A DNA stretch of 53,050 bases from a virus: IMG/VR virus record IMGVR_UViG_3300037537_000966, positions 1 to 53,050 of that record; one strand, written 5' to 3'. Position numbers and translations under genes: made by a program. Under the pieces are notes generated by a model that saw only the letters and a list, made by a program, of their open reading frames with translations, was not told the origin of the DNA and did no database searches. Below are positions 42,952-51,629 of the stretch, one piece after another (the stretch's first letter is position 1; each line of letters begins with the position of its first letter).

Positions 42952-44861
42952 TGGGGTCTAGTAATGGTCAGATAAGAAAGCTCACTAGTGGCCTAGTAAT
43001 GCACACTAACGAGCTTTACTATAAAAGCTATGGTGGAGAGCCCACTAGAAATTTAATGCCTGTAGCGGAGTCTAACAGCGGCTTTAGCGCTAGGTTAGGG
43101 GGCAACGCTCACGCCTTCTACAGAATATATAAAGATAAAGACCCTCATCAGCAAGGCATGTTTAAATCTCTAGCTCCCGGAAGCATGACGTACAAGGATG
43201 TTGTCTATAAATATAGATGGACTGGGGCTAGTTATCTTATGGGTCTACACACTTTCAGCGCTACTGATTACGCTTCTCTTTATTTAGACATAGGTTCAGA
43301 GTACACTTTATCCTGTGAGGTGTTCGTTTCTAAGACTCATTACAGAGCAGACAAAGCATTATGGCCGGTAATGTCTATAAAGGCTACTGACCAAGCTAAG
43401 TCTTACGGTTATTACGATTTCTCTAAAAAGGGCACTTGGCAGGTAGTTACGATATTAGTAAGCCCCAGTTTAAGATCTACCACCACAGCAACCTCAGGAA
43501 CCAGCAGCTCTGGTTCGGAGAGTGGTGGTAGCTCAGGTATAAGCGGAGTAGTGCAAACAAGTCTTCACCATACAGTTTATTTCTGGCCACACGAAGGAAC
43601 CACTTCAAGTAGTCAAAAAAGCGATGGTTATATTTTGTATAAAAACCCACAATTAGAAAAAAATAAAAAAGCCTACCAAGGTAAGACTCATAGAACACAG
43701 TTTTCTCGCGGCTCTAGGGCCGCTTCTAACAGCCTTAAGGATATAAGTGGCAACAAGAACTCATTAAGTGTTATACGGTCAGAATTTGACGACAATGCCT
43801 TACCTTTGTTTTCCAAGAACAAGTATCAAAATCTAGGTCTTACGGCTACTGAGAGCGGCTTTTCGTCTACTTTTAATATTGGAAGTACGGCTAAAAAGAG
43901 TTATGAATTTTGGGTTAACTTGAGCTCAGCTGACGAGGGAATATCTACTTTGCTTTATTCAGACTTAAGCAGGGGAATGAACTTTACAAATCAGAAAAAC
44001 ATCTCCAGAAAGCAGCATATTTTTATTAGTCAAGGCAGAGTGCATTGTAATTTATATAATGAATTTGGTTTATCTAGTAGTTGTTTCACTCAGGACGAAT
44101 GTATTTACTCTTCCACTATCGCTCATATAATAGTATCTGTTAATATGAGCTTATCTAGTAACAAAATTAAAATCTATGTTAATGGTTATGGAAAGTCTGT
44201 TGAAAATGTTTTTTCTCTTCAGTCACCGAGAGACTTGTCAGCAATAACATACCCTATGGATTCTAAAGGGAAGTTAATCTCTGATACTAATATAAATTAT
44301 AAAGTTTCGTCATATAATGAGGACGGAGAGTCTGCTTCCACAGATAATAGAAAAGTCTTCATATCCGGATCTAAACTTGGAGTTTTATTGAATTGGCTAA
44401 ATGTCTCTAACGCAAAGAGTTTTTTTATATATAAGTCTGTAAATATTTTAAATAAATTTAGCAATATTTCTCTATTAGCTAATGTGCCCAATCCTTTTTT
44501 TGGAGGTGAGCCAGACGCCATGATTAGCTTTAAAGACGATGGCTCTGCGGCTCTGAGTTCAGGCTCCCCAAAGTCTAGTTCAGCATATTCGAAATATACT
44601 TTAAAGAATACAACTTTTTATGATGGCACTAATTTGAAGCTGTCTATAGGAGACTATCCTATTACTGATGATAAAATTGAGGAAACGCATTCGCAGGGTA
44701 AAATTTATAAAGTTTCTGTATACAAGAAGGCTTTGTCTTCTTCGGAAGCTTTAAGTAGCTATATACAAGGCTACAGAGATTTTAATTTAAATAGCAGCAC
44801 GGCTGATTATAACTTTTCGGTTTCTGCTGGCGCTTCTATAGGAGGCCTTGGAGGATATTAA
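42951..44861 (+). CDS. Large virion protein with LamG-like lectin domain, 636 aa
   Basis: Contains a Ser/Gly-rich linker (SGTSSSGSESGGSSGISG, about residues 181-198) and a concanavalin-like segment (KKSYEFWVNLSSADEGIST, IAHIIVSVNMSLSSNKIKIY), followed by KALSSSEALSSYIQGYRDFN, a common C-terminal pattern of LamG domains. Such proteins often bind carbohydrates on tails or capsids. Co-transcribed with the LamG gene at 44863. Confidence 0.7.
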   Translation: MGSSNGQIRKLTSGLVMHTNELYYKSYGGEPTRNLMPVAESNSGFSARLGGNAHAFYRIYKDKDPHQQGMFKSLAPGSMTYKDVVYKYRWTGASYLMGLHTFSATDYASLYLDIGSEYTLSCEVFVSKTHYRADKALWPVMSIKATDQAKSYGYYDFSKKGTWQVVTILVSPSLRSTTTATSGTSSSGSESGGSSGISGVVQTSLHHTVYFWPHEGTTSSSQKSDGYILYKNPQLEKNKKAYQGKTHRTQFSRGSRAASNSLKDISGNKNSLSVIRSEFDDNALPLFSKNKYQNLGLTATESGFSSTFNIGSTAKKSYEFWVNLSSADEGISTLLYSDLSRGMNFTNQKNISRKQHIFISQGRVHCNLYNEFGLSSSCFTQDECIYSSTIAHIIVSVNMSLSSNKIKIYVNGYGKSVENVFSLQSPRDLSAITYPMDSKGKLISDTNINYKVSSYNEDGESASTDNRKVFISGSKLGVLLNWLNVSNAKSFFIYKSVNILNKFSNISLLANVPNPFFGGEPDAMISFKDDGSAALSSGSPKSSSAYSKYTLKNTTFYDGTNLKLSIGDYPITDDKIEETHSQGKIYKVSVYKKALSSSEALSSYIQGYRDFNLNSSTADYNFSVSAGASIGGLGGY

Positions 44862-44862
44862 A

Positions 44863-45684
44863 ATGGCAAGTAAGGTAAATTACGGAAGATATAGAGTAAA
44901 TACAGATGGTCTGGTTTTTAGAGTAGATGGATATAGCCAGAGAAGCAAAGAGCATAATTCTGAGTATTGGAGGGATCTAACCCCAAGCGGCTTAGATGTG
45001 AAGCTTGAAAATAGCGGGCTATACGATGAGACAAGTGGCTACTATAAGTTTAGAGCAGGTACATCTAACACCTATGCTGCACTATCCGGGTCTAACTTTA
45101 CCGGCGTAAGGTCTCTGGGAGTTTTCAAGGATAATGACTCCAGTTTTACTATAGAAACTTTTTTTCAAATCAAAACCGGAGAAACTTATGCGTCAGATGA
45201 CGGAGCTGTAATTTTTGGAAATACTGATCACAATAAGAGCGGCTATTCCTATGGCTTTGTTGCTTCAACGGGACAGGGAGGCGGCATTAGTGGCCTTAAC
45301 GCTGTCTTAGCTAGCGTTAAGAAAGACCAAGGCGCTAATCACCCTTGGACCGGAATCACAGGAGTTTTATCAAACCCGGTTTCTCCGTCTATTCTACCTA
45401 ATAACTTCTATCATGCTGCAATGACATATAACGCTTCAGACGGTGTAGCTATTAGCTATTTAGATGGAGTGGCTAAAGGGACTGGGCAACTTCCAAACAA
45501 CACAGACCTCATTAACGGATCTGGTCTATCAACAAACTACGAACAGTTGTACATAGGAGGAAACTCCAGTTCTGGCATCAACGTTGACGTAGGCATGGCT
45601 TCAGCCTACAACAGAGCTTTGTCTAGCGGGGAAGTCTTTGGCAATTGTCAGTCTGTGAAGCATAGATACGGCGGCGGATATTAG
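44863..45684 (+). CDS. LamG/concanavalin-A-like virion protein, 273 aa
   Basis: ATG 44863 with GGAGGAT upstream; an in-frame TTG at 44848 is less likely. LamG signature: SFTIETFFQIKTGETY, then NFYHAAMTYNASDGVAISYL, LYIGGNSSSG and ASAYNRALSSGEV. Predicted beta-sandwich carbohydrate-binding protein on the virion. Precedes the second sugar cassette. Confidence 0.8.
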   Translation: MASKVNYGRYRVNTDGLVFRVDGYSQRSKEHNSEYWRDLTPSGLDVKLENSGLYDETSGYYKFRAGTSNTYAALSGSNFTGVRSLGVFKDNDSSFTIETFFQIKTGETYASDDGAVIFGNTDHNKSGYSYGFVASTGQGGGISGLNAVLASVKKDQGANHPWTGITGVLSNPVSPSILPNNFYHAAMTYNASDGVAISYLDGVAKGTGQLPNNTDLINGSGLSTNYEQLYIGGNSSSGINVDVGMASAYNRALSSGEVFGNCQSVKHRYGGGY

Positions 45685-45721
45685 TTTTGAGATTTGGCTT
45701 TTTAAGCCTTAAAACTAGTAA

Positions 45722-46792
45722 ATGAATGAAGTTCCTTTTTACGAGGCAGCCAAGCCCCTCTTTAAAGAAAAGTCAAGAGGGCAGATAACCGCAAAAGATG
45801 TAATTCTAAAGATTAATGCTTTTTCTTTTGGGGATACTCTTGCGGCGACACCCACATTAAGAAAACTAGCCCATTCTTACGCTAAAAAAATCATTGTTGC
45901 CACCAGTAAGCCGTTCTTATTTGAACATAATCCGCATGTAGAATTTACTATTAATCTTAATGATTTTAAAGACGAGTTTTATGAAAATTATGAAGTCTTA
46001 GACACTTTTAACTCGATAGGTAAAGAAGATAAAGCTGGCATAGAGTCAAAATATGGGCTCTTTGACATAAGAAGGATACATTGCACTGAGATAGGGTTTG
46101 ATCTCAGGCCAGACGAGATGCACTGCGACTACTATCCGGGACCTACTGAATTTGAAGAAAAGGATCAAGAGTTTATTAATAATAATAACTATGTCGTTAT
46201 CCATATTGGAAAAAATTGGCCCAGCAGAACTTGGCCGGAAGATAGCTATAAGAACTTAATTAAAAGTTTGAATGACGAAGGAGTTGCTGTGGCCTTAGTG
46301 GGTTTCGATCAAAATCCAGATCCCGGAAAATATGATCACGATAAATCTTGTTACGCCTTTGGGGACTTTAAATTTGATGGAGTCAGCTTCATGAATAGGA
46401 CTAGTCTCGATCAAGATTATTATGTGACTGAAAATTCAGACGCTTGCATTACTCTTGATACAGGGCAGCTCCATTTGGCAGGATGCACAGATACGTATAT
46501 TGTTCAAATAGGAGCCTCTATCAACCCTTTGTGGAGAGCTCCTTACAGAAATGGTTCTCAAGAGTATAAGTACACTTTTGTAAATGGGACATGTTATTCC
46601 TTTTGTGCTTCAGATCCTCAGTATTCTGTCATAGAGCATGGTACAATCAATAGCGTACCTCCTCTCCCGTATTGCCTAGAAGGAAGGCCTAATTACGATT
46701 GCCAGCCTAGTTGGGAAAAAGTATTAGAGGCTACATTAAAAGTTTTAGGCAGCGTGAACAATAAACCCAAGGAGTCGGTATCTGGTTGGTAA
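45722..46792 (+). CDS. GT9-type (heptosyltransferase-like) glycosyltransferase, 356 aa
   Basis: Rossmann start VILKINAFSFGDTLAATPTL, second domain YVVIHIGKNWPSRTWPEDSY (about 157-176), and DTGQLHLAGCTDTYIVQIGA (about 246-265), the nucleotide-sugar binding region of ADP-heptose:LPS heptosyltransferase-like GT9 enzymes. The C-terminus has an unusual Cys set (CYSFC, then C and C). Expected to transfer heptose or a related sugar. First gene of the 45722-51607 sugar cassette. Confidence 0.82.
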   Translation: MNEVPFYEAAKPLFKEKSRGQITAKDVILKINAFSFGDTLAATPTLRKLAHSYAKKIIVATSKPFLFEHNPHVEFTINLNDFKDEFYENYEVLDTFNSIGKEDKAGIESKYGLFDIRRIHCTEIGFDLRPDEMHCDYYPGPTEFEEKDQEFINNNNYVVIHIGKNWPSRTWPEDSYKNLIKSLNDEGVAVALVGFDQNPDPGKYDHDKSCYAFGDFKFDGVSFMNRTSLDQDYYVTENSDACITLDTGQLHLAGCTDTYIVQIGASINPLWRAPYRNGSQEYKYTFVNGTCYSFCASDPQYSVIEHGTINSVPPLPYCLEGRPNYDCQPSWEKVLEATLKVLGSVNNKPKESVSGW

Positions 46793-46793
46793 A

Positions 46794-47132
46794 ATGATAG
46801 ATTGCGACCTTTTTGAAACACACAAGGGGAATAAGAGCTATCCTTTAGTAGCTGAGTTAAATATAATAAATTCTAGACCTTCGTTTGTACGGGACGACTT
46901 TAAGTTATTTTTAACCCCTTTTATTGAGGATGGCGTACTGCATTGTGATTGGGTAAATCAAGAAAACGATTTAGATTTTAATCTTCTAAGAGCCGTATTT
47001 TTTATTAATAAAGTTCCTATGGAGGAGCATACTTTCACAATACCTCACAATGAGGATAATGAATCTTGGTGGGGACATCCTTACATGGATAGACTACTTA
47101 ATAAATTAAGCATTAAATTTTATGGCTGCTGA
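46794..47132 (+). CDS. Carbamoyltransferase-linked small protein, copy B (112 aa)
   Basis: Homologue of the 17317-17664 protein: DLFETHKGNKSYPLVAEL, SRPSF, WWGHP and the C-terminal LSIKFYG all align. Starts 1 nt after the GT9 gene and overlaps the following carbamoyltransferase by 11 nt, exactly as copy A does. Predicted all-beta and soluble. Function inferred only from the repeated gene order. Confidence 0.75.
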   Translation: MIDCDLFETHKGNKSYPLVAELNIINSRPSFVRDDFKLFLTPFIEDGVLHCDWVNQENDLDFNLLRAVFFINKVPMEEHTFTIPHNEDNESWWGHPYMDRLLNKLSIKFYGC

Positions 47133-48168
47133 ATCTATTTTTAGTTTTTATAGCGGAAATGGGCACGATGGAAATCTATCTGTCTATACCAATGGCGCTA
47201 TCTTTACTTTGGAGATGGAGAGGGTCTTTAGTAATAGGTATTTCACAAGACTTTTAAATCCTTTTTCTCAATATTCTTATAGAACTTTTATTAGCCCTGA
47301 AGGAGGGGAGACCGAGGCTTTTTCAGAAGAACAAAGGATAAACTTTTTAGACTATATAAAAAAAATATTGAAGTTAAAAGGCGTGTTCGAACAAAGCTAC
47401 AGTGTTGGGCTTTTCGATTGGGATACACCTGAAGAGGCAGTAGGCCTGCTGACTGAATATTTTAATATTGAAGAAGTGATTCATAGAGATAGCGACTTCA
47501 CATCACACCATAAGGCTCACGCCGCCGGATCATTCTTTTCTAGCGGATTTGAAGAAGCCTTAGTCATTAGTTATGACGGAGGAGGAAACGATGGCACTTT
47601 TTGCGTTTACGACCTAAAAAAACCCAACCCTGACTTCACTCAAATAAACGAAAAGGAGACGAATCCCTATCCAACAAAATATGCTAGGATAGGAAACTTC
47701 ATAAAAGAAATAAGGAAGCTGCAGTTTGGGGACTATTTGGAAACAAAATCTCACCAACACAATGGGGTCAGTTACCCCGGAAAAATCATGGGTTTGGCTG
47801 GACATGGGTCATTCAATAAAGACTTTTATGAAAGAATTTTTGAATATTTTAATGATGGAATGGCTCAAAACATGTCTGAATCATATTTAAAAAACTTTGG
47901 GGATTTTAAATATAATCAATTTAAGGGAGCGCAAGCTTATGATTTGGCTTTTAGTGCCCAGTTAGCTTTTGAAGATACCTTTTTAAATGATTTTAAAAAT
48001 TTTCTCAAGGATCACAAAAATGTTTGCCTGACTGGAGGAGGAGCTTTGAATGTTCTTCTCAACGAAAGATTAAGCAAAAGCTACCCTCATGTTAACTTTT
48101 TCGTACAACCGTCTCCGGGGGATAGCGGCTTATCTTACGGAATGATATCTCACTACGTCTATAAATGA
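47122..48168 (+). CDS. Short carbamoyltransferase, Kae1-like domain only (348 aa)
   Basis: Homologous to residues 1 to about 315 of the 17657-19240 enzyme: FYSGNGHDGNLS, HHKAHAAGSFFSSGFEEALV, SYDGGGNDGTFCVYD, KIMGLAGHG, CLTGGGALNVLLNE, PSPGDSGLSYG. It stops right after this domain, without the YrdC-like domain (no GPRALGNRSI box). In TobZ-type enzymes the missing domain makes carbamoyl-AMP, so this copy would need it supplied in trans or has changed function. The clean end with a 4-nt overlap into the next gene argues against a random truncation. Confidence 0.82.
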   Translation: MAAESIFSFYSGNGHDGNLSVYTNGAIFTLEMERVFSNRYFTRLLNPFSQYSYRTFISPEGGETEAFSEEQRINFLDYIKKILKLKGVFEQSYSVGLFDWDTPEEAVGLLTEYFNIEEVIHRDSDFTSHHKAHAAGSFFSSGFEEALVISYDGGGNDGTFCVYDLKKPNPDFTQINEKETNPYPTKYARIGNFIKEIRKLQFGDYLETKSHQHNGVSYPGKIMGLAGHGSFNKDFYERIFEYFNDGMAQNMSESYLKNFGDFKYNQFKGAQAYDLAFSAQLAFEDTFLNDFKNFLKDHKNVCLTGGGALNVLLNERLSKSYPHVNFFVQPSPGDSGLSYGMISHYVYK

Positions 48169-51100
48169 AGAGAAGAATACTATACGTGCCGATGCACTTG
48201 TCTACTGGTGGCTCTCCTCAGTGGCTCTATGAATTAATTAAAGTAAGTATGATTCAGAACGAGGTTTTTGTTGCTGAGTTTAATAATTACGGTAGTTTCG
48301 AGATACAGAAAAATAAAATAATAGACTTAGTAGGAAGGAAAAAGCATGAATGCATAGGCCCTACATTTTCCGACAATTGGACAGAAGAGAGAAATAAGCT
48401 TTGGGATATTATACAAAAGTTTAAGCCTCATATAATCCATTTCAATGAGATTCCCGAAAACTTTGAATACAATGGGTTTCCTGAAAAGCTTTTAGAGAAG
48501 ATCTATAACAAAAATAGATCCTATAAGATATTTGAAACTTGCCACTCTAACTCTTTTGACTTTAATAAAAAGATCCACCATCCGGACGCTTATGTTTGTG
48601 TTTCGGATTACCACCCAAATAAAATAAAAGAAGTATTTCCAGATGCAAAGGCTTACGTTTGGGATTACGATATATCCCCAAAGGAAAGACCAGACAGAGC
48701 AGAGACCCTAAAAGGGCTGGGCTTGGATCCTAATAAGTTGCATATCTTAAATGTGGGACTGTTTCATGATAACAAAAATCAAAAATTAATATATGACGTA
48801 GCCGAGAAATTATCAGAAGAGGATGTCCAGTTTCACTTCATAGGTAACGATTGCTATTTATGTAATTGCGGCATAAGGGATACAAACCTCCCTAACTGCA
48901 AAGTTTGGGGAGAAAGAAACGATGTAGAAAAGTTTTATTCTTGTATGGATTTATTCTTCTTTCCTTCCCTGAGGGAGCTCAACCCCCTAAGCGTTAAAGA
49001 GGCCTTGTCTTGGGGTATACCTATCCTAATGAACAAGTTAGAATGTTGTGGTCTATACGAAAGATATAAAGACAATGAGAACATAACTTTCATAGACGAT
49101 GTAGACCCTGAGGAGTACATAAAATCTAAGTTAAATAAACCCAATAAGAAAGAAGATTTCAGAATAGCTTTGTATACCAGCTTCTACAACAACGCTAAGT
49201 ATATACCGGGGCTATACGAACAAATACGAAATCAAACATACCAAAATTGGAAATGGTTTGTGACTGATGACTTTAGCAAAGATGATATAGTTAAGCGAGA
49301 ACTTATGGAGTTGGCCTCCAAAGATAAAAGGGTGATATATTGTGAACAAAAAACTAAAAAAGAAATGTTCTGGAATCCGCAGCATTTTGTCACCGAAGAT
49401 TGCGATTACTTAGCTCTAATCGATGCTGATGACGGCATTTATCCTAAAGCCGTTGAGTTCCTCAATCATATGTTAAGAAAGAACCCGGAGGCTTTTACTT
49501 TTTCTACTTGGTTTCATCAATATAAAACTGATGTAGAGAATACAGAGAACGTAACTAACGCAGACTTTTCTTTCCCTCAGGGAGATTGGTATACTTACTT
49601 GTCGAAAATAGAAGATGATCTACTTCAGGGCGGATTTGATTGGAAAACGATCAGAAGCTTTAGGTTTTTTGGTGCCCTAAGAGGACACAAGAACGCAAAG
49701 GAAGTGGAGATAGAAATAAATAAGCCAGAAAAGTCTGTGTACGAAGACTCTACTAGAATGTCTATATTGCAAAAATATGGAGACTACGTATTGTTTCCTA
49801 GGCCAATGTATAAAGTTTTAAATCATGATGCTTCTCATGCAACGCCGGGAAACATGGATCAGGAAGAGCATAGAGTCTCTAAGCAAAACTTATACGATTC
49901 TATTAAAAAAGGCGAAGCTTATCAAGACAACAAAATAATTGATAAGTATTATTCTTTTTTTGACGAACTATGCGCTCTTGCTTCCTCAGATATACATTAC
50001 GAAACAGAACGAAAGAACTTATGCTTAATAACTAATAAAGCAATTACTAAACGAGAGTCTAACGATATACAGGACCTGTACTTTGATCATAATTTTTGTG
50101 TTAATTCTTACAACAAAGACGTAGACTATTTCTTTTTAGATATTAATAGTTTCAAAGAAGAAGATTTAAAAGAAATTTTTCAAAGGATATATGAATTAAA
50201 CGGAAGTTTTCAAATTAATGCTTATTATTTACTAGAAAAAGAGACTAGTGAAAATATAAATAAAGCTGTAGACACCATGCGCCGCATCAGTAACGGAAAG
50301 ATGCTCTCATGGAATTCTTTCTGTAGAAATCTAGTTTTTAAAATAAAAAACAAAGAAGAGAATAAGAAGAGGGCATATATCCAGATTGACAGCTCAAGTT
50401 TGGGGGACAACTTAGCTTGGGTTCCATATGTTGAAGAGTTTAGGGCGCAGAATGATTATGAAGTTTATTGCTATAGTTATAAGCAAGATTTGTATGTTCC
50501 TAATTACCCAAAAATTAAATTTCTTAATAATATCGAGGATAAATCCAAATATAAATGGGATAAGGAATACGGTATAGGTTGGTACAAAAATACGCCTGTG
50601 TGGGTCAAACGAGAAGAAGAGCAGAGAGCCGCTTCTTATTACCTAGGACTTCAGCATAGAGAACTCAAGCCTAAAATTTTTGTAGAGAATAAAGATAGAA
50701 ACATAGAGGCTAAATATGTTTGTATATCTGTTCAGTCCACAGCGCAATGTAAGTATTGGAATAATCCTACTGGCTGGGATCAAGTAGTCGAATACCTTAA
50801 CTCAAAGGGCATCAAGGTAGTTTGCATAGATAAACATTCCTCTTACGGAGGAAGGGATAAACACAACTATGTACCAGATGGAGCAATAAATAAGACAGGA
50901 GATTTTCCGCTACAGGAAAGAGCTACCGACTTATACCATTGTGAATTTTTCATAGGTCTTGGATCAGGCTTGTCTTGGCTAGCATGGGGCTTAGAAAAGG
51001 ATGTGATTTTAATTAGCGGATTTAGTAATGAGCAAACTGAGTTTAGTACTCCTTATAGAGTCATTAATAAAAATGTTTGCAACTCGTGTTGGAATAGACA

Positions 51101-51221
51101 TGAGTTTGATGCTGGTAATTGGAATTGGTGCCCAGATCAAGAGGGAACAGACAGAGAATTTGAATGCTCAAAACAGATTACCTTTGAGATGGTGAAAGAG
51201 CAAATAGATAAATTAATATGA
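48165..51221 (+). CDS. Three-domain glycosyltransferase: GT4-like + GT2 + TibC/Aah-type heptosyltransferase, 1018 aa
   Basis: Domain 1 (about 1-325): GGSPQWLYELIKVS, LHILNVGLFHDNKNQKLIYD, FFPSLRELNPLSVKEALSWG, a GT4-type retaining transferase. Domain 2 (about 332-600): FRIALYTSFYNNAKYIPGLY and DYLALIDADDG, a GT2 inverting transferase with DxDD. Domain 3 (about 736-1018): AYIQIDSSSLGDNLAWVPYV, ISVQSTAQCKYW, GLGSGLSWLAWGL and the C-terminal Cys set NVCNSCWNRHEF ... WNWCPDQEGTDREFECSK, the iron-binding pattern of autotransporter O-heptosyltransferases (TibC/Aah, BAHT family) that modify Ser in adhesin repeats. The fibre gene at 51630 is the obvious acceptor. Confidence 0.85.
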   Translation: MKRRILYVPMHLSTGGSPQWLYELIKVSMIQNEVFVAEFNNYGSFEIQKNKIIDLVGRKKHECIGPTFSDNWTEERNKLWDIIQKFKPHIIHFNEIPENFEYNGFPEKLLEKIYNKNRSYKIFETCHSNSFDFNKKIHHPDAYVCVSDYHPNKIKEVFPDAKAYVWDYDISPKERPDRAETLKGLGLDPNKLHILNVGLFHDNKNQKLIYDVAEKLSEEDVQFHFIGNDCYLCNCGIRDTNLPNCKVWGERNDVEKFYSCMDLFFFPSLRELNPLSVKEALSWGIPILMNKLECCGLYERYKDNENITFIDDVDPEEYIKSKLNKPNKKEDFRIALYTSFYNNAKYIPGLYEQIRNQTYQNWKWFVTDDFSKDDIVKRELMELASKDKRVIYCEQKTKKEMFWNPQHFVTEDCDYLALIDADDGIYPKAVEFLNHMLRKNPEAFTFSTWFHQYKTDVENTENVTNADFSFPQGDWYTYLSKIEDDLLQGGFDWKTIRSFRFFGALRGHKNAKEVEIEINKPEKSVYEDSTRMSILQKYGDYVLFPRPMYKVLNHDASHATPGNMDQEEHRVSKQNLYDSIKKGEAYQDNKIIDKYYSFFDELCALASSDIHYETERKNLCLITNKAITKRESNDIQDLYFDHNFCVNSYNKDVDYFFLDINSFKEEDLKEIFQRIYELNGSFQINAYYLLEKETSENINKAVDTMRRISNGKMLSWNSFCRNLVFKIKNKEENKKRAYIQIDSSSLGDNLAWVPYVEEFRAQNDYEVYCYSYKQDLYVPNYPKIKFLNNIEDKSKYKWDKEYGIGWYKNTPVWVKREEEQRAASYYLGLQHRELKPKIFVENKDRNIEAKYVCISVQSTAQCKYWNNPTGWDQVVEYLNSKGIKVVCIDKHSSYGGRDKHNYVPDGAINKTGDFPLQERATDLYHCEFFIGLGSGLSWLAWGLEKDVILISGFSNEQTEFSTPYRVINKNVCNSCWNRHEFDAGNWNWCPDQEGTDREFECSKQITFEMVKEQIDKLI

Positions 51222-51607
51222 AAGCAGAAGTATCAAATGGAGAGGTTTTGGATAAGCTATCTATCTTAGAGATTAAGCTGGAGAATATCGCAGATGAAGC
51301 GAAGTTGGCTAATATTCAAAAAGAACATGACGTTATTAAGGGAACTATTGGAGAGCCGACTTGGCATGAACACGTATTTAGGAAATATGGCTTTTACGAT
51401 CAATTAAGAGAGGTAAATGGGGTATTATGGGAAATAGAGGACTCTATAAGACTAAAAGAAAAAGCTCAGGAATTTGATTCAGCTTTTATACAATTAGCCC
51501 GGCAAGTTTATCAAACTAACGATAAAAGAGCAGAAATAAAAAAAGAAATAAATATTTATACTGGCTCAGAGCTTTTAGAGGAAAAATCTTATGAAGATTA
51601 CGCTTAA
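51218..51607 (+). CDS. DUF6165-like protein, 129 aa
   Basis: EVSNGEVLDKLSILEIKLEN followed by DEAKLANIQKEHDVI matches the conserved N-terminal pattern of DUF6165 (GELxDKxxIL.IK...KxxN...E), a family often found next to glycosyltransferases with unknown activity. Helical, acidic. Overlaps the glycosyltransferase stop by 4 nt, last gene of the cassette before the fibre. Confidence 0.75.
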   Translation: MKAEVSNGEVLDKLSILEIKLENIADEAKLANIQKEHDVIKGTIGEPTWHEHVFRKYGFYDQLREVNGVLWEIEDSIRLKEKAQEFDSAFIQLARQVYQTNDKRAEIKKEINIYTGSELLEEKSYEDYA

Positions 51608-51611
51608 TAAT

Positions 51612-51617
51612 GTGTAA
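51612..51617 (+). promoter_or_regulatory. GTGTAA late-type motif for the fibre gene
   Basis: ATGTGTAATTTAAG, 12 nt before ATG 51630. Confidence 0.45.
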
Positions 51618-51629
51618 TTTAAGTAGTAT

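Noticed and set aside
47122-48168. Short carbamoyltransferase as a frameshifted pseudogene
   Set aside because: It ends cleanly at the domain boundary with a 4-nt overlap into the next gene, and no YrdC-like remnant follows in another frame.
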